Assembly (NCBI RefSeq): GCF_042453785.1
Contig: NC_091672.1
Span: 8,574,501 to 8,638,500, forward strand
Direction: 5' to 3'
DNA: 64,000 nucleotides
Origin: Malus domestica
Taxonomy: Eukaryota > Streptophyta > Magnoliopsida > Rosales > Rosaceae
The stretch's first letter is position 1; each line of letters begins with the position of its first letter. The position numbers were made by a program, and so were the translations under genes. Below, piece by piece: positions 37,337 to 48,860 of the stretch. Below the pieces are notes generated by a model. That model searched no databases. It was not told the DNA's origin and was given only the letters and a program-made list of their open reading frames with translations.

Positions 37337-38476
37337 GGGTAAATTATATTTTACCTCATCAAGTTTGCGGTCGATTTTAATTTCTTACAATATCTTTAAA
37401 ACATTTCAATTTCATACATTTACTTATCATTTTATTTCAATTTCATACATCCATTAGAAAATCTGTTAAGTAAAGCGTTAAGTGATGACATGGCAAATAT
37501 GGGACCCACATTTATGCTGATGTGGCTGCCAAATATGTGCCACGTGATAAAAATAATAATTTTTATGCATTTAAAATTAATAATATTTACCCTATTAAAA
37601 AAAACAAACAAACCCATAAACCTAAAACCCCCGACCCACCTCCATCTTCTCCACTCTCTTCACCTCCCCTCCCATCCAAAAACTCACCCCATCCCACCCC
37701 ACCCCACCTCCCCCACAACCCCACACCCCACCCCCCACCCTCACCTCCCCCACAACCCCCCACCCCACCCCTTATCGTGCACACCCCTCACCTGGTGCTC
37801 CAGAATCGGCGATTTCTCCTCCATTGCGAACGCCCTGCACGCCATGGATAGATCTGGCCAGCTCAACGCCTGGTGCGTCATGCTCAATGCCATTTTCTTT
37901 GTAGCCAAACAGAAATTAAGCCCCAAAGGTGAGAAAAAAAAAATTGAATTCAAAAGTTCAAATTTTTTACAAAAAGTTTATGAATTTATCACCTCTACCT
38001 TTTCCTTATGGAGATTCAGATTCTCTTTCCATTCAGTGAGCTTTTCTTAATTTTGAATTTTCATATCGTTGTTTTTGGGTGGGGTGGGGGAGGTGGACGT
38101 GGAGGTGGGGGTGGGGTGGGATGGGGTGTGTTTTTGGATGGGATGGGAGGTGAAGAGAGTGGAGGAGATGGAGGTGGGTCGGGGGTTTTGGGTTTGTTTG
38201 TTTGTTTGTTATTATTTTTTTTAAGGGTAAATATTATTATATTTTAAATGCATAAAAAATATTATTTTTGCCACATGACACATATTTGGCAACCACATCA
38301 GCATAAATGTGGATCTCATATTTGTCATGTCATCACTTAATGGTTTACTTAACAGATTTTCTAATGGATGTATGAAATTAAAATAAAATAATAAGTAAAT
38401 GTATGAAATTGAAATGTTTTAATGATGTTATAAAGAATTGAAATCGACCACAAAAGGGGTAAAATGTAATTTATCC
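37337..38476. mobile_element. MULE-like element with about 400-bp terminal inverted repeats
   Basis: The left arm starts GGGTAAATTATATTTTACC (37337) and the right arm, read on the minus strand, starts GGATAAATTACATTTTACC (from 38476). The arms pair for roughly 400 bp, through ATGACATGGCAAATATG, a run of AAACAAACAAACCC and a C-rich segment. Flanks TTTATAATA (37328-37336) and TTTACAATA (38477-38485) form a 9-bp target-site duplication with one mismatch. Long arms and a 9-bp duplication fit Mutator-like elements. No transposase is encoded. The 260-bp core (about 37790-38050) is unlike the arms and has a GC-rich start that could be captured host sequence. Confidence 0.85.
38060..38200 (+). repeat. 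G-rich tract with quadruplex-forming pattern in the right MULE arm
   Basis: Many GGGG/GGGTGGG blocks lie close together (about 38078-38128); the left arm carries the complementary C-rich tract at about 37680-37770. ORFs here are Gly- or Pro-rich artefacts. Confidence 0.8.
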
Positions 38477-38963
38477 TTTACAATATGTTACAATTTGGCC
38501 CAATTCTTTCAGTAAGTTACAAATTGTTAAATGATTGCCCCTTCATGCCCACCTACCAAGTTAATTGTTATTTATTCATGTTACACTATGAGCTTTTGTA
38601 TTTTTTGCTTACATCTCTTTCTATATCTAGATTATTAATCTTTACAATTAAGGAAGAAAGGGTTTAGGGTTTTTTTTCAGTTAAACAATAGATTTTGTTA
38701 GATTAGATGTTATATTAGCCACCGATAGGATTTGAACCCACGTCGTCATGTAAGGACTCAACACATTTCCACTATTATGGTAAAGGGCCACTTGTAGCGA
38801 AAAGATTTAGATTAAGTTTAATAAAACTCTTAAGCTATCCTGTGCTTCAGTAATTGAAACAACTAAAAATCGTAAGATCATATGACAATACCGAAAAAAG
38901 AGCAACAATTGACGTGTAAACAAAAGCAATTTACTACTTGACCATGATACTGGTGGCCATTAA
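38477..38963. other. Intergenic DNA with a possible SINE remnant
   Basis: At about 38715-38800 the minus strand reads GGGTTCAAATCC (B box) with a weak A box about 40 bp before it, consistent with a decayed tRNA-derived SINE. Nothing else recognised. Confidence 0.4.
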
Positions 38964-39846
38964 GGGTGCGTTTGTTGCACCGGACTATCTCGGACTGAAC
39001 TAGCTTCAGGGACTAAGCTGGACTGGCTTAGACTAAACTAACCTGGACTAACTTAGTGAAGCGTTTATGGCAGTGTCGGACTAAAAACATGATAATTAAT
39101 AAATTCGAATATTATATTATTTAATCCCTTTTTATTAATATTTTATTATTAATTATCTCTTCATTTTTTTGTCTGAAAACTTTCCTCTTCAAAAACCAAT
39201 TCCACAATTTGAGACCAAAATTTGAGATCAAATCAAAACAACTCCAATTCCACAATTGCAGAGTGTCTCGTCGTCGAAATAGTGTCTCAAAACCAACTAT
39301 AATTCCGCAAATCATAGTCTCTCAGGCTGCTACCTCCATCTTCTTTGCTGGTCCCAGCGTCCTAGCATCTTAGGCGGCAATCCCAAGCCGCTTCGTCGTC
39401 TCCATCGTCGTCGTGGATGCCGGCGTTCTTGGCTTTTCAGATTCCTCCATCGCAATCATGTTCCTCACCCACTACTGGGTTCACAAAGATCTCGTGATTT
39501 GGGTTTCAACGAAACCATCTGCATTGATATGTGCCCACGACGGTCGGAGGTAGTAGAGGTTATGGGCCTTGTCAGAGGAGGAATAGGTGGAAGATTGGTA
39601 GAGAAGGAAGACGGAAGAGGGGACTCTAGGACTTAGACGAGGAGAAGACGACATAGAAGGAGACGGTCTTAACAGTCCGACCGAAATTGGGGATCTTCGT
39701 GAAGAACACCTAGAGAGGTATATAATCCGAGCGAGTCCGACCTAAGCTTATTAAACCTAATCCTTGTCCAGACCAAACAAGGGACTACAATAGCAATTAG
39801 TCTAGTCCAGTTTAGTCCCCCCTAATCCGGTTAAACAAACACACCC
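38964..39846. mobile_element. PIF/Harbinger-like non-autonomous element
   Basis: Left end GGGTGCGTTTGTTGCACCGG; right end read on the minus strand GGGTGTGTTTGTTTAACCGG. Both ends continue with matching GGACTA-type blocks. The element is flanked by TAA (38961-38963 and 39847-39849), the 3-bp TWA duplication of PIF/Harbinger elements. At 883 bp it has no transposase; the middle (39340-39660) contains CGTCGTCGT-rich, exon-like sequence without a long ORF. Confidence 0.8.
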
Positions 39847-39979
39847 TAAAATCGTGTGTTTAACTTCTTTTTATGCACTTCCAATAGCCTTGAGTGGGCT
39901 TTGGATAAGCATCCAGTTTCATAAAGCTAATGTATTTTACTAACCCCCCCCCCAAAAAAAAATCATTATCTCAATATCT

Positions 39980-40906
39980 ATATTTTTTTAGCCAAATTTT
40001 TTTCGTGATCCCTATGGTGACACGCCACTTTCGATGTAACCTTCGTGGTGAAAAAACTTTTAATTAAACTCTCGTGGTGGGCCTTGTTAGCAATTGAGGT
40101 CGAAATCCAAACTTCTGTTAATCTTCCATTAAATAAACTCACATGACTATCACATTGAGGGTCAAATTCGTCATTTCAATCCAATTTACATCCTATTTTA
40201 TGGACATCTAGTATGAGTTAGGGTTTAATTGAAATTAGATTTTATAGAAGAAAAAAAAGGCTTGAACGCGAAGAGTGAAACTAAACTCGTAAAATCACTT
40301 CAATGGCTAGAAGAAGAGGTAAAGGTGAAGTCGCACCTAATTTCTTAGGTATGATTTAATTTTGTTTGGAAATCCTAATACTTCTAATAAACCATTGTAT
40401 ATTTTTCAATGCCAACACATCTTTAATCATGAGTTAGAGTCGTAGTCTTACTTGAATTTTCATTCTTGTATCACTTTGGATATGTTTTTCACAATGGGCT
40501 TGGCTTGATCTGCAATTTGACTAGGTTAACAGGATTTGAGGTGATGGTTAATGACGGTGGAGGTCGACTAGTGGCTATGGTGGTGGCTGGGAGCCTGAGA
40601 TGAGATACGGGGACTGTTGAGTTTTTTTATCTTCACAAGTTTCTTTATTTGTAATTTTATTTTAATTCAATCATGTTTTTGTTCTTTTATTTTCCAAAAT
40701 AAATAAACTTAATTTTGACCGATCCACATATGATAGTCACATGATTTTATTTAACTAAAGACTAACTGAACTTTGGATTTGGACCTTAATTGTTAATAGA
40801 GCTCACCACGAAAGTTTAATTAATAGCTTTTTCATGACAATGGTCACATTGAAAGTGACATGTCACCACAGGGACTACAAAAAAAAAATTGGCCTTTTTT
40901 TTTTCA
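39980..40906. mobile_element. Second long-TIR element, MULE-like
   Basis: The first about 170 bp (CCTATGGTGACACGCCAC, then AACTCTCGTGGTGGGCC) pair with the last about 170 bp read on the minus strand (CCTGTGGTGACATGTCAC, AACTTTCGTGGTGAGCT). Outside them a 15-bp direct repeat with one mismatch, ATTATCTCAATATCT (39965-39979) and ATTATCCCAATATCT (40907-40921), is the likely target-site duplication, perhaps extended by chance. The interior has no long ORF. Confidence 0.7.
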
Positions 40907-41514
40907 ATTATCCCAATATCTTATTCACTTATTCCTATAATTGACCAAACTCAACAACATTAAGGATGTAGAAGGAAAGTAAGCCTGTTTGGTACTTAAG
41001 CTCAATTTTTCCCACGAATAAAACTTTTAGGGAGAGAGAGAAAAAAGAGCATAGAGTTAAATGTTAATCAAATTTGATTCTTTGAAAGGTGTAAAATGTA
41101 ATTTTTTTAAATGATACCAAAGAGAGAGAAGAGAGAGAAGTAAGGCTGTGGAGTGAGCGGATAAAATGCAGTTTATTTTAGTTGTTATTTTCTTGAGTGA
41201 TACTCGAACGAGCTTACATGATCACCTATACATGAAACAAAATCCATCTCTTTCTATATCTAGAGACTAGATTGTTAATATTTTTGCATTTATCAATTTA
41301 TTGTTCATTGTTATGACTCCAGGCAAATAAAAGATGGGACAAGTACGTGCAAATAGGGGTGGGTTCAAAATCTTGAAAACCGGAAAAAAATAAAACCAAT
41401 GCCCAAAAAAACCAAACCAAACTTAGAAAGCTGAACCGAAATTGATTAGTTCGGTTTCGATTTTGGTGATCCGAAAATCGAACAGAACCTAAACCGAACC
41501 AATATATATCAAAC

Positions 41515-42325
41515 GACAAATATTTTTACACTTCTTTTTAGCCATTGGATTTTATAACATCCAAAGGTCTTAATTAAGAGTGATGCGAAGGGTTTTGAAC
41601 ATTAAATGATGTGGATTATAATTAATAATATAAATAATAAATAAAACTAAAAATAAAAATAATAAAAACTGGAAGAAAAAATAAGAAAGAACCGTAAGCA
41701 TTCGAACTTCAAAGTTAGGGGGAGGGTAAGAGACCTCCATTGCACTACTGCACATGGATCTTCTCATGGTCTTTTTTTCCTGATCTTTGGTAAAAAAAAA
41801 AAAAACCCTTCCTGATCTCTTTACTCTAGAAACCCATGTGTTATTACCATTTATCAGGAGATATGTTTTCCCGTTCAGATTGTTCTTATGCTTGGCCAAT
41901 GAGGGAAAAAATCATTTTCCACAACCTAATTTATCACTCAAAGATATCAGGAATGAAGAATTAGTGTTTCGAGTTCGATAGCTTGATACGCTTTGTGTGA
42001 TTCTTAATTTTATATCAATCAAATCAAATCAACATGGAGTGAAGACGATGGATTTTATCATCTCCTTCTTACATTCGTGGTCAGCCCCTATTCTTGAATT
42101 TCAACGTTGTTTTGATTATTATTTTTTTAAAGTTTAAATCTATTAGTTGATTCTTATTCATAATATATAATTGTTTATTTATTAATTATAATCCACATCA
42201 TCATCCATGTCACTTAACGTTTAAAATTTTCAACATAATTTTTAATAAGACCATTGAATATTATAAAATCTAAAGGCTAAAAAAAGAGTAAATATATTGG
42301 TCAAATTATTTGTCCCTTAATCATA
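41515..42325. mobile_element. Inverted-repeat element nested in the hAT-like element
   Basis: Left arm TTTTTAGCCATTGGATTTTA through GATGTGGATTATAATTAATA pairs with the right arm read on the minus strand (TTTTTAGCCTTTAGATTTTA through GATGTGGATTATAATTAATA), each about 110-140 bp. Exact ends and target duplication were not resolved. No coding capacity. Confidence 0.65.
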
Positions 42326-42328
42326 TCC

Positions 42329-42840
42329 AAGGTATAAAATATCGATGATATCGGAAATATCGGTAGTCCAAAAACACAGAAATTTCGATGGAAATATTGG
42401 GATATTATCGATATCTATAAAAATTGAATAAAAACCACGGAAATTGTAAGAAAAACTTGGAAATTTTTATTGAAACTTTGCAAGATGTTTATTTAGTCAA
42501 TTATCTATTAGTTTATCACAAAAAAATTGGAAGAAAATGCATTGCATGATGGATTTAACTGATTTAAGTTGATTATATAGCGAGCTGGTAAACATTATGA
42601 GTGTTGAAAATATGTAGTAATTAATGAAAGAAGTTTAAACACACCATAATCATTTATATATAATGAATTAGTACAATATTTTTCACTTTATACATTGCAT
42701 GGTAAGATACATAAGTGACTTAATACCACATAGAGTTCCTATCAAGGTCTAAAATATCGATGATATCGGAAATATCGGTAGTCCAAAAACACGGAAATTT
42801 CGATGGAAATATCGGGATAATATCGATATTTTAGACCTTG
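42329..42840. mobile_element. MITE with internal duplication of its end
   Basis: AAGGTATAAAATATCGATGA at about 42330 and AAGGTCTAAAATATCGATGA at about 42745 are direct copies of an about 85-bp block. The right end reads the inverse, ATCGATATTTTAGACCTTG (ends 42840). The part 42744-42840 is thus a small palindromic element by itself, and the whole looks like two overlapping copies. Confidence 0.65.
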
Positions 42841-43329
42841 TTTCATATCCATATATATTATATATTAATTATGAAAATGAATGAACATGCTAAACCAGGC
42901 CGTGAACCTGGGAAATTAGGCCATCTCCAATCGAATAAGCGCCAAAGGGCTCCCTTTCGCCCTATAGCCTTACAAGAAATTAATATTTTAATGAACAGTG
43001 TCATACTATATTTTTTAACATCTTCAACCAAGAGGGCCAAAGAGTCATAGGCTAAACATAGTCCTTTGACAAAAAACCATCTCCAACCGAGGATATACCA
43101 AACATAATTTATTATTTTAATTGAATTAATATGGTTACTTAAATTAAACTACCATATTAAAATAAGATTTTCTGACATATTTTGAGTGCCACTTGTCGCC
43201 AAGTGAATAAGCCTTCATATTTCTTATCTTTATATAATCTTAATAAGTTTTATTTTGTTTAATGTTGTTTAAGTTTGAATAACTCCCCCAAGTAGTACTA
43301 AGGTGGAGATTGTGTTGTTTAATGTTGTT

Positions 43330-43512
43330 TAATTTAAAGAGTACAACGTAAATATTAAAAACTACAACAACTTCAATTTAAAGATTCAACAACTTAAATT
43401 TAAAGATTCAACTACTTCAATTTAAAAACTACAACTTAAATTTAAAGACTACAACAACTTAAATTTAAAAATTACAACTTAAATTTAAAAACTACAACAA
43501 CTTCAATTTAAA
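43330..43512. repeat. Short tandem repeat, ACTACAACTTAAATTTAAAG type
   Basis: Imperfect units of about 25 bp (CTACAACAACTTCAATTTAAAG and variants) repeat about seven times. Confidence 0.75.
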
Positions 43513-43986
43513 GACTATAATCATCATCTTCATCCGCCATTGTAGGAGTATAGTCAGATGTAAACAACTCCGGTCGGGCCATAATTTCCCTTTTTTCCTA
43601 TCAAAATATTCCTTACTCATTGGAGTGTAATCCAAAGTGTTCCCTTGCATGTTCCTATCATCCATCTCTTCTTATATTTGTTTTGCCTGTGCTTCGTGCC
43701 TACGGTTCCTTTCTTCCGCGGCAAAGGCATTTTGTTCCGCCATTAATTGCAATGAGGATGCCATTTCCTGTTGAAAGGCTAAATCATCATTTGCCTTGCC
43801 CTTTTCCTTCAATTTTCGGACCTTGTTTCGTCCCGTAGCCCTAGGTATGGGAGATTCACCCTGAGACGGATTTTCTACCCTTGTTTCTTGAATTGTAGGA
43901 GATCCTTGTTCATCCCCAACTGCATTTGAGGAAACACTTCCGTAGGACCAAATCTTTCTTGAGATGGATCTTGAAATAACACCCAC
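43512..43986 (-). pseudogene. Harbinger ORF1-like (NAM-associated) C-terminal fragment
   Basis: Read on the minus strand, the frame gives a charged helical segment, ATGRNKVRKLKEKGKANDDL and LQLMAEQNAFAAEERNRRHE, continuing after a stop with text like KEYFDRKKREIMARPELFTS. This Lys/Glu/Arg-rich helix resembles the C-terminal NAM-associated region carried by ORF1 of plant PIF/Harbinger transposons. It lacks an N-terminal Myb/SANT-like part and has a stop near 43670, so it is a fragment. Confidence 0.55.
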
Positions 43987-44610
43987 CTTTTACAAATTTG
44001 TCAACAACCGTGATGATGAATATTTATGTTCATTTGAGGAATATTGTAATTTTATTCTTCTTTGTTAGTTATTCTTATTAGCCAAAGCGAATTTTATCCA
44101 CCAAAAAACAGTTGGAAATCTTCAAAAAATTGTTACATTTAAGCTCAATCATGACTGCCCATTTCAAATTAAAACCTCTACATGAAGGGGTTGATTTTGC
44201 GTTGTTTACGACTATAAAAAAAATCTGAAACTGGACCTAAAAAACCAAATCAAAATTAAACCGAACTGAACAAAAATCGAAAAAATTTAAACCGAATCAA
44301 ACAGAAAAAATTTAAACCAAATTGAACCGAACTGAAAATTCGATTTGATTTCGGTTTTGGCAAAAAAAGGGAACCAATTTGAACCGAACCCACCCCTACG
44401 TGCGAATGTAATAAAAATAAAGTTAATATTACTTGACAGTTATACTGATAAAGGGACTTTTAGGGTAGGAATCCGTAACTTAAGGTACTAAACTGCAAAT
44501 GTATAAAATAGAGTGACAAATATGTTACCGAGTCTAAACTAGAGGGTCTCAAGTGTAATTAAGTCTACAAAATCTTTAAACCCTACTAAGCTCTCGAGCT
44601 CAGCTCAGGC

Positions 44611-44641
44611 AGAGAGAGAGAGAGAGAGGAGAGAGAGAGAA
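44611..44641. repeat. (AG)n tract immediately before the CTU2 start codon
   Basis: An AG run with one GG interruption ends 1-2 bases before the ATG at 44643, so it is the CTU2 5' leader. Confidence 0.95.
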
Positions 44642-44642
44642 C

Positions 44643-47600
44643 ATGGCGTGCAGTGCTTCAGGTTGCGAATCAAATTGCTACAAAACCCAACAAGAAGAAG
44701 ATGAAGATGTCAAAGACAACAACAATTACAAATCAATTTCTACAAACACTAGAAACAACAACAGCAACAGTAGTTTGTGCCTCAAGTGCAAGGCCAATCA
44801 ACCCATCTCTTCCAACACCGACGGCGGCGACGAAGCGCGCTTCTGCGCCGATTGCTTCCGCGGCAATCTCTTCGGGAAGTTCAGGTTCGCTGTCACCTCC
44901 AACGCCATGATTTCTCCTACTGACAATGTCCTCGTTGCCTTCTCCGGTGGCCCTTCTTCCAGGTCCTTCTCTTTCTCTATCTGGATCAATCTTAAACGTT
45001 CATCGATTCTGTTTTAATGGTAATTTTGCTTCTTGTAGTAAGAAATTTTGTGCGTAAGATGATTTAAAAAAAAAAAATGAATCTTTTAAGAATTTGAAAG
45101 ATGTATTTTTCGTTACGGATTTGTTGAAATTTGGAAAATGTTATTTTGGTTCCAGGGTTGCTTTGCAGTTTGTACATGAGATGCATAATAAAGCACAGAA
45201 GAATTTCGATGCCAGTAGGGATAGATCGTTGCCAGTTTTTGGGGTTGGAGTTGCATTTGTTGATGAGACTTCTGTTTATTCTGTTCCGTCTGGTGAAGTA
45301 GAAAACGCAATTGAAGATATTAGATTGATCGTGGAAGACCTAGCTCCACCAACAAAAGAACTGCATGTTGTACCAATTGAAAGTGTATACTCTTCAGATT
45401 CTGGTGATGGAAGGGATAGATTAAATCAGTTGTTAGATGCTGTTCCTGATGCTACTGGGAAAGAAGATCTTTTACTTCACATGCGGATGTTGGCATTGCA
45501 AAAGGTTGCGAATTTTATATAAATTTCAGTTGAAAAATACGGTGAAGGGCATCATAGTGAATTCTTGCTGAATGTTTTGTTTTGTTTTGTTTTGAAGGTT
45601 GCCTCTGAAAAGGGATACAACAGACTTGTGCTTGGATCATGCATATCGAGGATTGCTTGCCATGTTATTACAGCCACTGTCAAGGTTTGCTTTTTATGCC
45701 TTAAGTTGGATGCGCATTTCCTCCGAAAATAAAATTTCCTACTGTCACTGGTCAATGCATTGTCCTTCAATACATTTTATTTGAGAATTAGTTCTGTCCC
45801 CGTCAAAAATAACAATAACTGGTAATCCTGTTCATAGATCAATAAAATACACTGGTCAATGTAGTGCTTCATGCAATTGCTTTGCATATATTTTGATACG
45901 TTGAGAATATTTTTTCTGTTCTGGTGTTGAAGCTATAATTTTTAGTGTTCCAAATATATATATATATATATATACAAGTTTTTAATTTTATTTAATTGGA
46001 AAAATATAGTTAGTTTTAATACAGTTTTTAATTAAGCTGAAATGGTAATAAATTTTATTGCATTAAACAAAAAAAAAATTACAGATGAAGTGGACAAGAT
46101 GGCCACAACTAACCTAGCAAGACATCGTCTCAGAGACTCGGATAATAGATTGTGTTGTGCGACATTTAGTAAATTTATTCCTGTATGCGATCCCCTTTTT
46201 TTTTTCATGGAAATGGTGTTTATAGTTTAAACTTTTGTAATTCCATTTGACTCAGCTTTTTGTCCAACTAAAGTAGGAAGGTTGATGATTTTTGGAATGA
46301 AGGACCGTTTATATCAATGCTATATATTAGTTTTTGTTGAAGTGTTATGCCAAAACTTTGAAGGTATTTTGATCTTACTTATATTTTCTTTCAACAGGGC
46401 CAAGGATATTCTTTACCAGCTGATATACAATATGTTGATGCAAGGTGGGAGATCCCAGTGTTACTTCCTCTTCGTGATTGTCTTGCACGAGAGCTGACCA
46501 TGCTTTGCCGCCTTGATGGGTTTGTAATTTATGCAACCGTATAACTTATGTTAGAATTTTGTTATCCTTACTGAATTATGTATCTGATCTCTCACCTTGG
46601 CAGGGCAGTCTAAAAACTGTGGAGTTGATGAGAAGTCCTAGTACTGGAATAAACGGCTTGGTCTCATCATTCGTGACACTTTTGCAGGTAGAAATGGCAC
46701 TGTTTTTCTCATCATTTATGTGTGATCAAAGATATTTATTAAAGAATGGTTTTGGCATGAGATTTTAGAAAGAACAACTTCACTGGTAGAGTTTAGCATG
46801 CACTTGAAGAGCAATTATTGTTTTTGTTCAACAATTTTGGGTGGGTACACAATTAAGCAAGGGTTAATCATTGTTTAGCAAGAAAGATTTGTAAACGGTA
46901 TCTCCAGTACCCCTGGAAAAGTTGATGAGGTTCGTTTTAAAGGCTAAATAGTGAAACATTTCTTTTTTCAGTTACTAAAGTGACACTTTTCAAAACATGT
47001 TTTTTGTAGAAATATCTTACTGCAAGACATACATACTCTTGTTCCACAAGTAATCGTCTTTGGTTCTGAACTAGCTATTATACCTTGATGTTGGGTTCAA
47101 ACATATCTTAATGGGCAAGTCTGATTGACTTTTGTTATCCAGGAAGAAAATCCTTCTCGAGAGTGCACAATTGTGAGAACTGCTGGAAAGCTTATCCCAT
47201 TTCATTTTAACGGAATTCAAGAGATAAATGACTCTAAGGTTTCTTTGGAAACTCGAAGGCGTCTGAAGAGATATAACCTTAAACCTAATGAATCTTTTTC
47301 CTCAGAGTCATTCTGCTTTATCTGCAATAGCCCACTCAGCCGATCTGACTTGCTAAGTTTGAAGAATTTTGAGGAGCACAAGACAAGTTATGTCTGCTGT
47401 TTAAGCTGCCAGTTTCAGATACTTCCTGAAGACCCCTCATCAATAAATCAATTTTTTACTCTTTTTCCTCAGCAGCTGGCTGCTCGAGCAAAGCATGACA
47501 ATCTTGACCATTACAGTGTCCTCAGGTGAGAATAGTATACATATTAATCATTTGATGCTTTGCTGATGGCTTGAATCAATGACGATACTGGGTTTAATGC

Positions 47601-47995
47601 ACATGCATGTAATGGGGTTAAGTTCGAAAAGAAGAAAACTACTACTAAATGAACTTAAAATTAATTATTTCTTTGTCATCTTATACCACAAATCTTCAAA
47701 CAGAAGTCTGAAGATTATCAGAAAACTTATGGGGTTGGCATTCTCGAGAGGGGGTAATCTAGACACCGTCTAGCACTGAATGGCTGCATATTTCTGTGCG
47801 GCGATCATGTACAAAACATTTAATCAGCTTCAGTTGGTCTTTTATGGTGGCATGAGTTACCTTATACTGTTGTGTAGTTGAAGAGAAATACACCGAAATG
47901 AAAAGGCTACAGTCATTTTTAATTCAGCCATTGCGTTTTCTTTCAGGGAACAAATACAAGATTGCTTGCTCTCAGAAGGTGAAGATGAGACTTGA
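44643..47995 (+). CDS. CTU2: Cytoplasmic tRNA 2-thiolation protein 2 (462 aa)
   Basis: Seven exons: 44643-44962, 45156-45504, 45598-45684, 46398-46519, 46609-46687, 47143-47525, 47947-47995; 1389 nt, phases consistent, all GT-AG. CTU2 (yeast Ncs2) pairs with CTU1 to thiolate wobble uridine-34 of cytosolic tRNAs for Lys, Gln and Glu, using sulfur from URM1. Visible features: zinc-type pairs C46/C49 (CLKC) and C68/C71 (CADC), a PP-loop-derived stretch LVAFSGGPSSR (97-107), VFGVGVAFVDETSVYS, GYNRLVLGSCISRIACHVIT, and a C-terminal zinc site CFIC...CCLSC in exon 6. The exon 5 acceptor is the second AG (GGCAG|TC) of two close ones, fixed by frame. The last two exons are duplicated intact at 52063-52944. 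The match to Arabidopsis CTU2 is strong along the whole length. Confidence 0.95.
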
Positions 47996-48715
47996 ACCGA
48001 CTCGCCCATGCCTGGGATCTATTTTTTTATAAAGGTAGTGAAAGATTTGGTTGGTCAGATTGTTTCTAAAGGATAGTGGACTTGTGATGCGAACAACAAT
48101 CACACAACTGCAGGTATCAATTGACGGTGTTTGGTTGACATCCGAGGCTGTTCTAACTGTCCAACAGGCCTATAATTTATGTTTGTCTTGATGGCGTGCA
48201 TCATAGGTTTGAAATTCGAGCTTGGTTTAGTTGAGATTGTATCTGGTTTGCGAATTATTCAGTTGTTTTTTTATTGATAACTAAAAAATGGGACTGGCAT
48301 AGGCCCGTTTCATCAACATTGTACGAGAAACACTCAATTCTCTGATATTTTGGCATTAGAAGATTGACCAAATTTTGTGCATTCAACAGATTTTCCAAAT
48401 TTATTTATACAATTTGAGATTTGAGACCCAAAAAGAATAAGTAGATAAATCTACTAGTTTAGTACGATAATTGGTACGAATTTTTGGTATGGTAACCATG
48501 CCAAACCTAGCCCTAACTACGGCGGTGGTGCCATGGGAGATAAGTGGAAAGAGAATTCATTTGGCATCTTTTTTTTTTTTCTTCTCTAGCCATTAGATTA
48601 AATAAATCAAATGGTAAAAACAGAAAGCATAAGGAGAATGACAGAATCATTTTCCAAGCGGAAAACAAGTCCCTATTTGTGTTGGTATGAACAAAGCTTT
48701 GTTTTTAAGGAAAAT

Positions 48716-48860
48716 TAATGAAAAATGTTTGAAAATTTTGAGTTTTAACGATAAGGACAAAATAAAGGGTAAAATAAATAATATCAGGATTGACTTTTTA
48801 ATGTAAAAATATGATTTTTCGTTAAAATAAACAAAACCAAGAGTTTTTCGTTAAACTGCA
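48716..48860. mobile_element. Dispersed MITE-like repeat, copy in duplication unit 1
   Basis: Same block order as 12817-12972: AAGGAAAATTAATGAAAAAT, GATAAGGACAAAATAAAGGG, GATTGACTTTTTAATG, TTTTTCGTTAAA. Absent at the corresponding place in unit 2. Confidence 0.7.

Larger units (their letters stand above)
41354..44398. mobile_element. hAT-like non-autonomous element, 3.0 kb, with nested inserts
   Basis: Perfect 13-bp ends: TAGGGGTGGGTTC at 41354 and its reverse complement ending at 44398. Flanking 8-bp direct repeats CGTGCAAA (41346-41353) and CGTGCGAA (44399-44406) differ at one base; 8 bp is the hAT signature. Subterminal regions at both ends are crowded with ACCGAA/TTCGGT motifs, as hAT transposases need. 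No hAT transposase is encoded. Inside lie at least two other inverted-repeat elements and a Harbinger ORF1-like fragment. Confidence 0.8.

Noticed and set aside
37490-38250. Pro-rich 186-residue ORF and Gly-rich ORFs
   Set aside because: They translate the C-rich and G-rich arms of the MULE-like element; low complexity, no homology recognised.
43620-43838. Plus-strand 72-residue ORF
   Set aside because: Antisense to the Harbinger ORF1-like fragment, which explains the region better.
46601-46609. First AG (CTTGGCAG) as the acceptor of CTU2 exon 5
   Set aside because: It breaks the frame; the second AG five bases on restores DGLKTVEL.
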